Source: Hassallia sp050875635 (GTDB lineage: Bacteria; Cyanobacteriota; Cyanobacteriia; Cyanobacteriales; Nostocaceae). From it: a stretch of 64,000 nt of DNA. A model generated the notes under the pieces. The model ran no database searches. It was given only the letters and a program-made list of their open reading frames with translations, and was not told the origin of the DNA. This document shows positions 43,089 to 51,177 of this stretch, piece after piece. Every line of letters starts with the position of its first letter. Position 1 is the first letter of the stretch. The translations under genes and the position numbers were made by a program. The stretch is taken from positions 1-64,000 of the forward strand of contig NZ_JBPAOH010000004.1 of NCBI RefSeq assembly GCF_050875635.1. Direction: 5' to 3'.

Positions 43089-43679
43089 TCAGTCAGTTCC
43101 ACCCCAACTCCAAGTAGGATTTCCAGCAGTGACACCTTTTTTTGTAATTACAGGAAAGAAGTTATTAGCATCTTTTAAACCCGTCATATCCAAAATTAAA
43201 AATACTTTACCACCAGTAAACCGCACGCGGAGATGGAAGTCAGAATTTTTATCTTCACTACCAGATTTGACGATACTACCAGCAGCGATACATTTACTAA
43301 ATGCAGGCTTGAGATTTGCTACCCAAGTTACGCTAAAAGGGTCAGTATTAGAGATGGTAAAAGGTTCAGCGAAAGAACTTAATTTTGCTGAACCGTTAAT
43401 AGTGTATCCTCCTTCGTAGTAGGGTGCGTTTTGTTCTGTTACAATCACCTTTTGCGGACAGTTTGCTGCTGGTGTATTTGATGATTTGTAAACGCTAAGT
43501 TCAACTTGGGCGGCGTTAGCTGATAATGCTGGGAAAAGAGCAATACCTGCGATACACGAGTAGGCGATACTCCTTTGGAGTCGCTTTGCGATGGGCAAAG
43601 CCCCGCCTTTGGCGATACTCCTTTGGAGTCGCTTTGCGAACGCGCTTCTTAAACGAAGGATAAAATACTTATTTGTCAT
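43089..43679 (-). CDS. Exported protein whose signal peptide was enlarged by a duplicated repeat
   Basis: In this 196-residue protein the hydrophobic signal core AYSCIAGIALFPALSANA lies unusually far in (about residues 39-57). It is preceded by two copies of AKRLQRSIA, encoded by the direct repeat at 43563-43639. The mature protein has two Cys (NCPQKV and SKCIAAG) and VRFTGGKVFLILDMTGLKD, beta-rich by appearance; no family recognised. A shorter start is not available between the repeats and the core except by non-ATG codons. Function unknown. Confidence 0.7.
   Translation of the reverse strand: MTNKYFILRLRSAFAKRLQRSIAKGGALPIAKRLQRSIAYSCIAGIALFPALSANAAQVELSVYKSSNTPAANCPQKVIVTEQNAPYYEGGYTINGSAKLSSFAEPFTISNTDPFSVTWVANLKPAFSKCIAAGSIVKSGSEDKNSDFHLRVRFTGGKVFLILDMTGLKDANNFFPVITKKGVTAGNPTWSWGGTD
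43563..43639. repeat. 29-bp direct repeat inside the signal-peptide codons
   Basis: Two copies of a 29-bp unit (starting ggcgatactcctttggag) lie 48 bp apart at 43563-43591 and 43611-43639, separated by a short gggcaaagccccgcc hairpin. The 48-bp period is a multiple of 3, so the reading frame of the exported protein is preserved. Confidence 0.85.
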
Positions 43680-43705
43680 TTTTGTTGTTTTTATTCATTT
43701 ATTAA

Positions 43706-44110
43706 TTAACCAAAGGCAAAATTATACAGAACTACAAAGTTAACTATCGGAATAATCATCAACAAAATTAACCACGGATTCTTGCCAAGCTTTTTCACAA
43801 TATTCACAAATGCTATGATAAGGAAAATCAAAGCAACAAAATTCACCAAAGGAATGAAAATTGCAATAGTCCACTAAGGTGACTGACCTCCTGCTTTGTA
43901 CATAATCCAGTTATTTAAAATCGGAACCCAAGCAAACCAAGCGTTTGGTTCTCCTAGCTTCTGGTAGATTTTGTAGAAGCAGTAAGAACCGAAAATATAA
44001 GCAGCAAGCCCAAAAATAAAGCTAAAGAAACTTCCCGCAGTACTACCAGAACTTTGGTTACTTTGAGCAATAAAATAGACGGAACTCCAATCAAATGTTA
44101 GAAAAAGCAT
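43706..44110 (-). pseudogene. DUF5684-like membrane protein interrupted by an in-frame amber codon
   Basis: From ATG 44110 the frame gives 78 residues (GSYCFYKIYQKLGEPNAWF, IMYKAGGQSP), then TAG at 43874-43876. It then continues in the same frame with WTIAIFIPLVNFVALIFL and KKLGKNPWLILLMI to TAA at 43706. Joined, it is a complete 134-codon multi-pass protein, resembling the DUF5684/signal-peptidase-like membrane family as I recall it, in which Trp is usual at the stop position (TGG to TAG). Either it is a recent pseudogene or the amber is read through. The N-terminal 78 residues could still be made. Confidence 0.8.
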
Positions 44111-44331
44111 TTTTACCCTGAGAAAAAATCAAAATGAATAATTTGTATCTTTTTAACTTTAGATTGACTGTTAATGTGATAATTTAAACAAAAATTAGCT
44201 TTTGTGTAACTAAAATGATACATTTTTGGTAGTTTGAGCTACAAATTAACCAACCACGATAAAAAATGAGTTGGTAGATGTTAAACCCGCTATCCTAAGC
44301 AATAATACTGAGCAAGCACCCAAGCGCAGCG

Positions 44332-45297
44332 ATGACTCACCACATTTTAAAAGCCACCAAGAAAACCGTTCATCTGGGTGGTTTCTCTCAACAGCTAGAA
44401 CCAGCACTGACTGTAGATTCTGGCGATACGGTTGACGTGGAAACTTATACTGGTTACTACATTTACGACAAAGCACCATCAGAATTTCTGACACCAGAAT
44501 TTATTGACATTTGCGAAAATCTTCCGCCAGAACGCAAAGTTGGTGGGGGACCGCATTTACTCACCGGACCAATTTATGTGCGGGGTGCGGAACCTGGGGA
44601 TGTTTTGGAGGTAAAATTAAAGGCAATTAAACCGAGTTTACCTGTTGGTTTCAATGCAATTCGTACAGGTTGGGGAGTTTTACCACACCAGTTTACTCAA
44701 CCTGTTCTTAGATTCATTCCTCTCGATTTAGAAAATAATATCGCTGAATTTCCTACAGGTAGTAAGATTAAAATTCCCCTCAAACCCTTTTTTGGTATTC
44801 TTGGTGTGGCAACTCCCGAAACATCCCCAAATTCAATTCCTCCTGGTTGTTATGGCGGTAATATTGATAACCGCGAATTGCAAACAGATTCTAGAGTATT
44901 TTTGCCAATTTTTGTGACTGGTGGATTATTTTCGATTGGTGATGGACATTCCGCACAAGGAGACGGTGAAGTTAATGTTACCGCGATTGAAACTTCAATG
45001 AACGGTACAATAGAACTGAAACTTCGCAAAGATTTGCAACTAACAACACCCATCGCCGAAACTGCTACCGATATCATTACAATGGGGTTTGGTCAAACTT
45101 TAGATGAAGCTTTAGAATTTGCTGTAAAAAATATGATTAATTTTCTGGAACGCTTTGCAAATTTGTCGCCAGAAGATGCTTATGTATTATGTAGTATATC
45201 TGTGAATTTCCGCATTACTCAAGTTGTGAACAGTCCCCAAAAAGGCGTTCACGGAATGCTACCAAAGTCAATATTTACAAAGCAAATTAGTTTATAA
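44332..45297 (+). CDS. Acetamidase/formamidase family protein
   Basis: The 321-residue FmdA/AmdA family protein has PHLLTGPIYVRGAEPGDVLEVK, the CYGGNIDNREL loop, GGLFSIGDGHSAQGDGEV (metal-binding Asp/His) and the C-terminal PQKGVHGMLPKSIF. It hydrolyses short amides such as formamide or acetamide to ammonia in the cytoplasm. It lies between urease accessory and nucleobase-transport genes, consistent with nitrogen scavenging. Actual substrate not determined. Confidence 0.93.
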   Translation: MTHHILKATKKTVHLGGFSQQLEPALTVDSGDTVDVETYTGYYIYDKAPSEFLTPEFIDICENLPPERKVGGGPHLLTGPIYVRGAEPGDVLEVKLKAIKPSLPVGFNAIRTGWGVLPHQFTQPVLRFIPLDLENNIAEFPTGSKIKIPLKPFFGILGVATPETSPNSIPPGCYGGNIDNRELQTDSRVFLPIFVTGGLFSIGDGHSAQGDGEVNVTAIETSMNGTIELKLRKDLQLTTPIAETATDIITMGFGQTLDEALEFAVKNMINFLERFANLSPEDAYVLCSISVNFRITQVVNSPQKGVHGMLPKSIFTKQISL

Positions 45298-45320
45298 TTA
45301 ACAATTTACCAACGTTTTTT

Positions 45321-45692
45321 ATGTCTAACATAATCATTCAAATGCTGCTGATTGGTTTAGTCGCTGGCGTTGCTGGCGGTATGTTTGGTATCGGTGGCGG
45401 TGCAATTATGGTGCCTGCAATGGTCTTACTAATTGGTATGGATCAGAAGTTTGCTACTGGCACTTCAGTTGCTGCTCAAATATTGCCAATCGGCATTTTA
45501 GCAGCAATTGTTTATTATCGCAACGGGAATGTCAATATTCAGTATGCTGTATTTATTGCAGTTGGTCTAATAGTTGGTAATTTATTTGGAGCGCTGTTTG
45601 CCAATCAGCCGTTTATTAGCAGTGAATTGATGAAGAAGCTATACGGTATCTTTTTATTAGCGATTGGTTGTAGATATTTGTTTTTCCGATAA
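45321..45692 (+). CDS. Short TauE/SafE-type membrane protein
   Basis: The 123 residues form one four-helix repeat of the TauE/SafE (sulfite exporter) fold: GLVAGVAGGMFGIGGGAIMVPAM and TGTSVAAQILPIG. Full-length family members have two such repeats (about 250 residues); one-repeat versions exist and could dimerise, or this could be a truncation, though the C-terminus is clean and a good terminator follows. It starts 23 bp after the amidase stop, so it is probably co-transcribed and may export or import a small anion. Confidence 0.85.
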   Translation: MSNIIIQMLLIGLVAGVAGGMFGIGGGAIMVPAMVLLIGMDQKFATGTSVAAQILPIGILAAIVYYRNGNVNIQYAVFIAVGLIVGNLFGALFANQPFISSELMKKLYGIFLLAIGCRYLFFR

Positions 45693-45715
45693 GTGGTATT
45701 ATTACCACTTTTTTT
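45691..45715 (+). terminator. Intrinsic terminator
   Basis: aagtggta-ttat-taccactt stem with a following T7 run, overlapping the stop codon region of the TauE-like gene. A second weaker hairpin (gtaggtaa / tttacctac) follows at about 45716-45742. Confidence 0.88.
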
Positions 45716-45956
45716 GTAGGTAAGGTTATTTACTTTACCTACATTTTTTGAGTTGTTAGCTAGGCGATCGCTTATTTTTCAATATTAATGTAATTTGCAA
45801 AACTTAGTATCGCAATATCACCAAAATTTAGTATAATCGAAATCATTATTATGACAATTTATAAGTAAGTTGCCGACCACAGCAAACAAGCAAAATCACA
45901 GCAAATAGATGATTGTATATTTCTGTTGCTACTACCAATAAAAAATCTTTTTCAAT

Positions 45957-47096
45957 ATGGATCGTCGTAACTTTCTCAAGTATGCCACTTTATCAGGGGC
46001 TGGCTTTACCTTTGCTGGCTGTACCGCGAGAAAATCCAATCAACAAAGTGAAGTGTCTGCCACAGCCTCGCCTTTAGCGGCAAATGAACCTCTCAAGGTA
46101 GGATTTATATATGTTGGACCTGTAAACGATTTTGGCTGGACTTATGCCCATGATTTAGGTCGTAGAGAATTGCAGGCTAATTTACAGGAGAAAGTGAAAA
46201 CTACTTTTGTAGAAAATGTCAGCGAAGGTGCTGATGCTGAAAGGGTAATTCGTCAACTAGCTTTAGACGGAAACAAGTTGATTTTTACAACTTATTTTGG
46301 CTTCATGAACCCGACAATCAAAGTCGCAAAAGACTTTCCGAAAGTTTTCTTTGAACATTGTACTGGTTACAAACGCGCTGTCAATGTCGGCACTTATTTA
46401 GGACGTTTTGAAGAACCGCGATATTTAACTGGAATGATTGCCGGCAAGATGACAAAATCTAATATCATCGGTTTTGTCGGTGCATATCCAATTCCGGAAG
46501 TAATTCGCGGAATAGGTGCTTTCACTCAAGGAGTACGGTCAACAAATCCCAAAGCACAAGTTAAAGTAATTTGGGTACAAAGTTGGTTTGAACCGACGAA
46601 AGAACGAGACGCAGCGCAAGCTTTGGTAAATTTAGGTGCGGATGTTTTATCACAGCATACTGATTCGGCTGCTGCAATTCAACTAGCAGAAGAAAAGGGT
46701 ATTTATGCTTTTGGTTACAATACTGATATGAGTAAGTTTGGAAATAAAGCGCATTTAACGTCAGCAATTAATAAGTGGGGCAAGTTTTATACTGATAAAG
46801 CTTTGTCTGTGATTAATGGAACTTGGAAATCTCAAGATGTTTGGGATGGTATTAGTCAAGAAATGGTAGATATTTCGCCGATGAATCAAGTGATTCCTGG
46901 CGATGTTCAGCAATTGGTGAATGCAAAGCGCGATGAGTTTATTAAGGGTACGGCACATCCTTTTGATGGTCCGGTGAAAGACCAACAAGGTGTGGTGCGA
47001 GTTCCACAGGGTAAGGTGTTGGATGATAAGGGACAATTGGCTATGGATTGGTATGTTGAAGGTGTTGAGGGAACGCTTCCGAAGCCGAAATATTAA
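45957..47096 (+). CDS. BMP family ABC transporter substrate-binding lipoprotein (orphan copy)
   Basis: The 379-residue protein has a signal that combines DRRNFLK (Tat-like) and lipobox FAGC with Cys22. The BMP/PnrA-like domain has KVGFIYVGPVNDFGWTYAHDLG and later HTDSAAAIQLAEEKGIYAFGYNTDM. BMP proteins bind nucleosides (PnrA, BmpA). Its downstream permease genes are only stubs (47360-47722 and 48732-48914) and no ATPase is present, so it may work with the intact system at 50058-56260 or be redundant. Confidence 0.92.
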   Translation: MDRRNFLKYATLSGAGFTFAGCTARKSNQQSEVSATASPLAANEPLKVGFIYVGPVNDFGWTYAHDLGRRELQANLQEKVKTTFVENVSEGADAERVIRQLALDGNKLIFTTYFGFMNPTIKVAKDFPKVFFEHCTGYKRAVNVGTYLGRFEEPRYLTGMIAGKMTKSNIIGFVGAYPIPEVIRGIGAFTQGVRSTNPKAQVKVIWVQSWFEPTKERDAAQALVNLGADVLSQHTDSAAAIQLAEEKGIYAFGYNTDMSKFGNKAHLTSAINKWGKFYTDKALSVINGTWKSQDVWDGISQEMVDISPMNQVIPGDVQQLVNAKRDEFIKGTAHPFDGPVKDQQGVVRVPQGKVLDDKGQLAMDWYVEGVEGTLPKPKY

Positions 47097-47154
47097 TATC
47101 ATTTTGGATACTCTTGACCAATAATTGCTGAATACAATAAGGATAAATGAAAAG

Positions 47155-47358
47155 ATGACCCGTACTTTTAATCATAAATTTTCTGGTCAATTACTAGCCA
47201 AGTATCAGCCAAAAACAATTACCACAGAACAAGAGAACGAGCAAGCGATGTCACAGACAAGCCGCTCCGCGTCTACGCTCTCGCTCAATATTTAGAACAT
47301 CGTCCTAATCGAACCCCGGAAGAGGAAACGCTTTTATAACTTTTGGTAACACTATATG
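47155..47358 (+). pseudogene. Remnant of a small antitoxin-like gene
   Basis: After ATG 47155 (site aagga) it reads MTRTFNHKFSGQLLAKYQP and ITTEQENEQA. This resembles the N-terminal part of cyanobacterial HigA-type antitoxins. About 35 bp of unrelated palindromic sequence (caagccgctccgcgtctacg) then follows. After this comes LAQYLEHRPNRTPEEETLL, a stop in place of Glu, and LLVTL. It is disrupted by the insert and a nonsense codon. The family assignment is from memory and tentative. Confidence 0.5.
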
Positions 47359-47359
47359 T

Positions 47360-47722
47360 TTTCAAGCTAAGGTGTGGAATATTGGTGCAGAAGGACAATT
47401 GACGATTGGGGCGATTTCTAGTAGTATTGTCGCGTTGGCATTTCCTGATGTGAATAATTATGGAATACTCTTACTTAGTTTGATTGCTGGCGTTTTGGGT
47501 GGTGCGATTTGGGGCAGTATTCCCGCTTTTTTGAAGGTGCGATTTAATGCCAACGAAATACTCACCAGCTTGATGTTAAATTATGTTGCAATTTCTATTT
47601 TAAATTACTTGGTGCGCGGACAGCTAAAAGACCCTCAAGGATTTAACTTTCCGGAATCTGCGCCTTTCGGTGAATTTGCCAGTTTACCATTATTAAAGTT
47701 AGTGGAAGTGGTTGGTAATTAG
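47360..47722 (+). pseudogene. Internal fragment of a BMP-type ABC permease (first permease)
   Basis: CFQAKVWNIGAEGQLTIGAI, then IWGSIPAFLKVRFNANEILTSLMLNY, match the permease at 54200 (NIGGEGQIYLGAL, IWGWIPGYLKAVRGVNEVITTLLLNY). The N-terminal helices and the C-terminal half are missing. It ends in STRR-derived codons (LVEVVGN). It is too short to be a working permease. Confidence 0.88.
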
Positions 47723-47803
47723 TGGTTAATGGGAACTTTTGACAACTATCAACCATCAACCAACAACTATCCACTATCAACCATCAACTGTGAGGAGATT
47801 TAA

Positions 47804-48763
47804 GTGTCCGCTAATAAATTATCTAAAATTGTACTAATAGGAACAATTACTTCAGTTGCAGCTGCTGGAAGTTTTGCTTTAAGTTTAATTGTACCGACAA
47901 GCGTAATCAATCATCAATTGGCAATTCAAACGCCGGAAAACACAAGTTTAAAAAATCCCAAACATCAACACATTGCGAATTTGGGCAAAGTGATGAGTAC
48001 ATCGGCGCAAGCCGTCGCCCCAAGGACGAATGTGATTTCTGATGTGCCAAAATTATTTCAGGGAACAACTATTTCTCAAGCGAAACTGAAACCAACTGAT
48101 AAAGTTGTTGCCCTCACTTTTGATGATGGACCTGGACCAAAAAATACGGCACAGGTATTAGAAATTTTGAAGAAAAATAATATCAAAGCTACATTTTTCA
48201 TGATTGGGGAAATGGTGCAAGCGTTTCCCAAGATTGCTAAACAAGTAGCAGATGACGGTCATGTAATTGGCAATCATACATGGCATCATTGGTATCGTCG
48301 CATGGATACAGCAACGGCGGCTAAAGAAATTGACCGCACTGCTGATATTATTTACAAAACTACAGGTGAGAAAACTACTCTATTTCGTCCACCTGGAGGC
48401 TTTTTGCATAATGGATTAGTTGACTACGCCAAAAATCACCATTATGCTGTGATGATGTGGTCTGGTGAGTCAGGTGACGCTGAACGCCGTTCTCCTCAAG
48501 TGCCGGGAATGGTGAAAAATGTGATAAAAAGTACTAAACCGGGAGCAATTATACTCATGCATGATGGTGGTGGCAACCGTTCCAAGACTGTCAAAGCATT
48601 ACCACAAATGATTGCCGATTTGAAGGCGGAAGGTTATCGATTTGTAACGATACCTGAATTGTTGCAAATACAAGATAAAGAAGAACATTTAGCAACAGCA
48701 CCTTCACCGAGAGTAACACCTGCGGTTACAGATGAACATCCAAACCCTCAGCCTAATAATTAG
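47804..48763 (+). CDS. Polysaccharide deacetylase (NodB domain), membrane anchored or exported
   Basis: In this 319-residue protein the N-terminal hydrophobic segment (about 8-28) serves as signal or anchor. The NodB domain has TFDDGPG with Asp107/Asp108, the metal motif His158-x3-His162 (HTWHH), RPPGG and MHDGGGNRSKT. It is a probable chitin-oligosaccharide or peptidoglycan N-deacetylase. Start is GTG 47804 with the site gaggag. It lies between two permease stubs, and its last 32 bp overlap the second stub in another frame, indicating insertion next to the decayed transporter. Confidence 0.9.
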   Translation: MSANKLSKIVLIGTITSVAAAGSFALSLIVPTSVINHQLAIQTPENTSLKNPKHQHIANLGKVMSTSAQAVAPRTNVISDVPKLFQGTTISQAKLKPTDKVVALTFDDGPGPKNTAQVLEILKKNNIKATFFMIGEMVQAFPKIAKQVADDGHVIGNHTWHHWYRRMDTATAAKEIDRTADIIYKTTGEKTTLFRPPGGFLHNGLVDYAKNHHYAVMMWSGESGDAERRSPQVPGMVKNVIKSTKPGAIILMHDGGGNRSKTVKALPQMIADLKAEGYRFVTIPELLQIQDKEEHLATAPSPRVTPAVTDEHPNPQPNN

Positions 48764-48914
48764 TGATACTCTGCGGGCAGCTACACCTCTGATTTTAGCG
48801 GCACTAGGCGAATTAGTAACCGAAAAATCAGGGGTGTTAAACCTTGGTGTTGAGGGGATGATGTTGATTGGGGCTGTAGCTGGTTTTGGTGAACCTTTTT
48901 GTCCTACTCATTAA
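48732..48914 (+). pseudogene. N-terminal fragment of the second BMP-type ABC permease
   Basis: The 60 residues LIISDTLRAATPLILAALGELVTEKSGVLNLGVEGMM correspond to the start of the permease at 55328 (LRLAVPLAFAALGGLYSERSGVLNIGLEGML). The sequence breaks off after GAVAGF. Over 80 percent of the gene is missing. Confidence 0.87.
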
Positions 48915-48915
48915 A

Positions 48916-49410
48916 CTAGACCATCTCAAACTCTAACTGATGACTCTTAACAAAATCATGAGTGAAATGATCCACCACATTCGTATCACTCAATTCTAAA
49001 TTATAAAAATCGACAAACTCATGCTCAAAATATGGTCCTGCGTGCCAAGTTCCCACCTCTAACTTAATAAAACAATTTCCCGGAATGCGAAAAGCTGCAA
49101 TCTCTTCTAAAGCTGGTTCATCAACATTATTATCAGGAGGACAAACCACAATTAACCAATCCTTTCCTGACAAAGAACCCAAACATTGAGTGCATTGCAA
49201 ATGCCGAGTGATTTTGTAAAACTTTCCCCCTCGGCGTTGCAAGCGGATAATATAAAAGCGGGGAATTCCATTTTGCAGGTTTAACTGGGCATCTTCGACA
49301 CCGTAAGCTTTGCCATCTTTACTTGCAAAAATAACTTGTCCATAACGGCGAAAATTTTCTGGTGTTACCCATTCTGCCTGTAATTGTTGTACTGTATTTG
49401 CTGTACTCAT
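48916..49410 (-). CDS. Ureidoglycolate lyase-type protein (AllA family)
   Basis: The 164-residue cupin-like protein has the family motifs VCPPDN, EVGTWHAGPYF and FYNLELSDTNVVDHF. AllA-type enzymes convert ureidoglycolate to glyoxylate and urea, the last step of allantoin breakdown. Nearby allantoinase or allantoicase genes are not seen, so purine-ring degradation must be completed by genes elsewhere, or this enzyme acts on a related ureide. Urea release fits the local urease accessory genes. Confidence 0.88.
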   Translation of the reverse strand: MSTANTVQQLQAEWVTPENFRRYGQVIFASKDGKAYGVEDAQLNLQNGIPRFYIIRLQRRGGKFYKITRHLQCTQCLGSLSGKDWLIVVCPPDNNVDEPALEEIAAFRIPGNCFIKLEVGTWHAGPYFEHEFVDFYNLELSDTNVVDHFTHDFVKSHQLEFEMV

Positions 49411-49474
49411 ATCAAATAAAGTATGAAGTATGAAAGCTAAAAGTGTTTTATAACATCATACTTCAAACTTTGGT

Positions 49475-49924
49475 TTATACTTCAGTTTCTAGTTCTTTAG
49501 GAATAAGAAATTTGGGAATAATTGAAGCTTGTTTTTCTCTATTGCTCGGTTTTGTATACCACCAAGCCCATGCAATTAAAACCGCTTGTAAGGGCAGTCT
49601 TATCGCTTGCAGTAAGTTTGAATCTGGTACATGGTCTATTTTAATGTGATTAACCGCCATGTTGATATTAGCCGGGTAAACAGCAATAAAAAGAGCAATT
49701 AAACCCCAAGCAGCAGGTTGACTTAGAGGGGGAACTAATAAACCGATACCACCCAAAATTTCATAAAAGCCACTCAGATAAACTAATCCTAAAGGATTGG
49801 GCAGTTGCGGCGGTACAATTCTTACATATTGATCGGCAACGGTAAAGTGCGTTATTCCAACTATGATGATACATACTGCAAGAATGACACGTAAAAGTTC
49901 TTTGTTCTTTTTTATGTATTGCAT
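49475..49924 (-). CDS. DoxX-like four-helix membrane protein
   Basis: The 149-residue protein (from ATG 49924) has four membrane helices: LLRVILAVCIIIVGITHF, GLVYLSGFYEILGGIGLL, AAWGLIALFIAVYPANIN, and LPLQAVLIAWAWW. HFTVADQYVRIVPPQLP is typical of DoxX-like proteins. An upstream ATG at 50026 would add 34 polar residues and cannot be excluded. Function unknown. Confidence 0.75.
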   Translation of the reverse strand: MQYIKKNKELLRVILAVCIIIVGITHFTVADQYVRIVPPQLPNPLGLVYLSGFYEILGGIGLLVPPLSQPAAWGLIALFIAVYPANINMAVNHIKIDHVPDSNLLQAIRLPLQAVLIAWAWWYTKPSNREKQASIIPKFLIPKELETEV

Positions 49925-50057
49925 TTGGTATATGTTTGAGTTTACTCTTTCAGTTTGCTTGCTGTATGTCACAATGTCTTCAGTCAAGAGTCGGAAAATT
50001 CGCGTTTGCCTGCTTTGGACTTTCACGTTGATTAACTAACAATCTCAGGGCTAGTGT

Positions 50058-51104
50058 ATGGCGGTATTGAATCGGCGTCAATTTCTATATAGTTCAGTTG
50101 CCTTTAGCACCAGTTTACTGCTAAAAGCTTGCAGTAGCAATCAAACAACGACACCCACGGCAGGTGGTGGTGAAAAATTTAAGATAGCGATCGCACTTCC
50201 TGGTACCATCACTGACAAAGCCTGGAATCAATCTGGTTACGAAGGTGTCAACCTTGCCAAACAAAAGCTGGGGGCAGAAGTTAACTTTGTCGAAAAAGTC
50301 GCGCAAGCAGACCAAGCCGAAACTTTAGGTGATTTCGCTCGTAGGGGCTACAATATAATATTCGCCCACGGCGGACAATTTGACGCTTCTGTAGAACAAA
50401 TCGCTGCCCAATTTCCCAACACGTTTTTTGTCTGCGTCAATGGTAATCTTAAAAAAGAAAATATTGCCGCTTTGCGAATAGATCATCTGCAAGTCAGCTA
50501 TTTGTGTGGAATTATTGGCGCTTCCCTAACCAAATCTAATAAAATGGCTTACATTGCTGGCGAGAAATTCCCCGCTACTGAAGATGAATTACGCGGATTT
50601 GAATTAGGGGCAAAATCAGTTAAACCAAATATACAAATTATCCCTACTTTTACAGGTGATTGGAATGATGTTGCTAAAGGCAAAGAAGCTACTTTAGCAT
50701 TGATTTCTGCTGGCGCTGATGTCATCTATCAATGGTTAGATAATTCCTCACCTGCCGTGTTACAAACAGCAGCCGACAAAGGTGTTTATGCTTTTGGTAA
50801 TACCAAAGACCAATTAGAAGTAGCCCCAAAAGCCGTTTTAACCAGTGCAGTGAAGCGAATGGATTTAGCGATCGCATATTTAGCAGAATTAGCAAAACAG
50901 AAACAATTAAAAGGGCAAATATATACAATTGGTTTAGAAAGACCAGATATTTTAAACTTAGGAAATTTTAACGAAATTGTTCCAGCAGCAATTAAACAAA
51001 AGGCATTAAATACAAAACAAGAAATTGTTGATAAAAAAATCACCTTTGAAAATTGCAAAGATAATAATAAAGATACGCGGTGTGCCAAAAAAGCGACAGC
51101 TTAA
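50058..51104 (+). CDS. BMP family nucleoside-type ABC substrate-binding lipoprotein
   Basis: The 348-residue protein has RRQFL (Tat-like) followed by lipobox LLKAC with Cys25. The BMP domain has KIAIALPGTITDKAWNQSGYEGV and IIFAHGGQFDASVEQIA, typical of PnrA/BmpA nucleoside binders. It heads the transporter operon 50058-56260 with ATPase and two permeases. The orphan paralogue at 45957 is rather divergent. Ligand is probably a nucleoside or nucleobase. Confidence 0.93.
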   Translation: MAVLNRRQFLYSSVAFSTSLLLKACSSNQTTTPTAGGGEKFKIAIALPGTITDKAWNQSGYEGVNLAKQKLGAEVNFVEKVAQADQAETLGDFARRGYNIIFAHGGQFDASVEQIAAQFPNTFFVCVNGNLKKENIAALRIDHLQVSYLCGIIGASLTKSNKMAYIAGEKFPATEDELRGFELGAKSVKPNIQIIPTFTGDWNDVAKGKEATLALISAGADVIYQWLDNSSPAVLQTAADKGVYAFGNTKDQLEVAPKAVLTSAVKRMDLAIAYLAELAKQKQLKGQIYTIGLERPDILNLGNFNEIVPAAIKQKALNTKQEIVDKKITFENCKDNNKDTRCAKKATA

Positions 51105-51177
51105 AAATTAAAGCCTCACGCAAAGTTTTTCTCTGCGATGCCTCTCTGCGTGAAATTTAACACAACTACAACACGCA

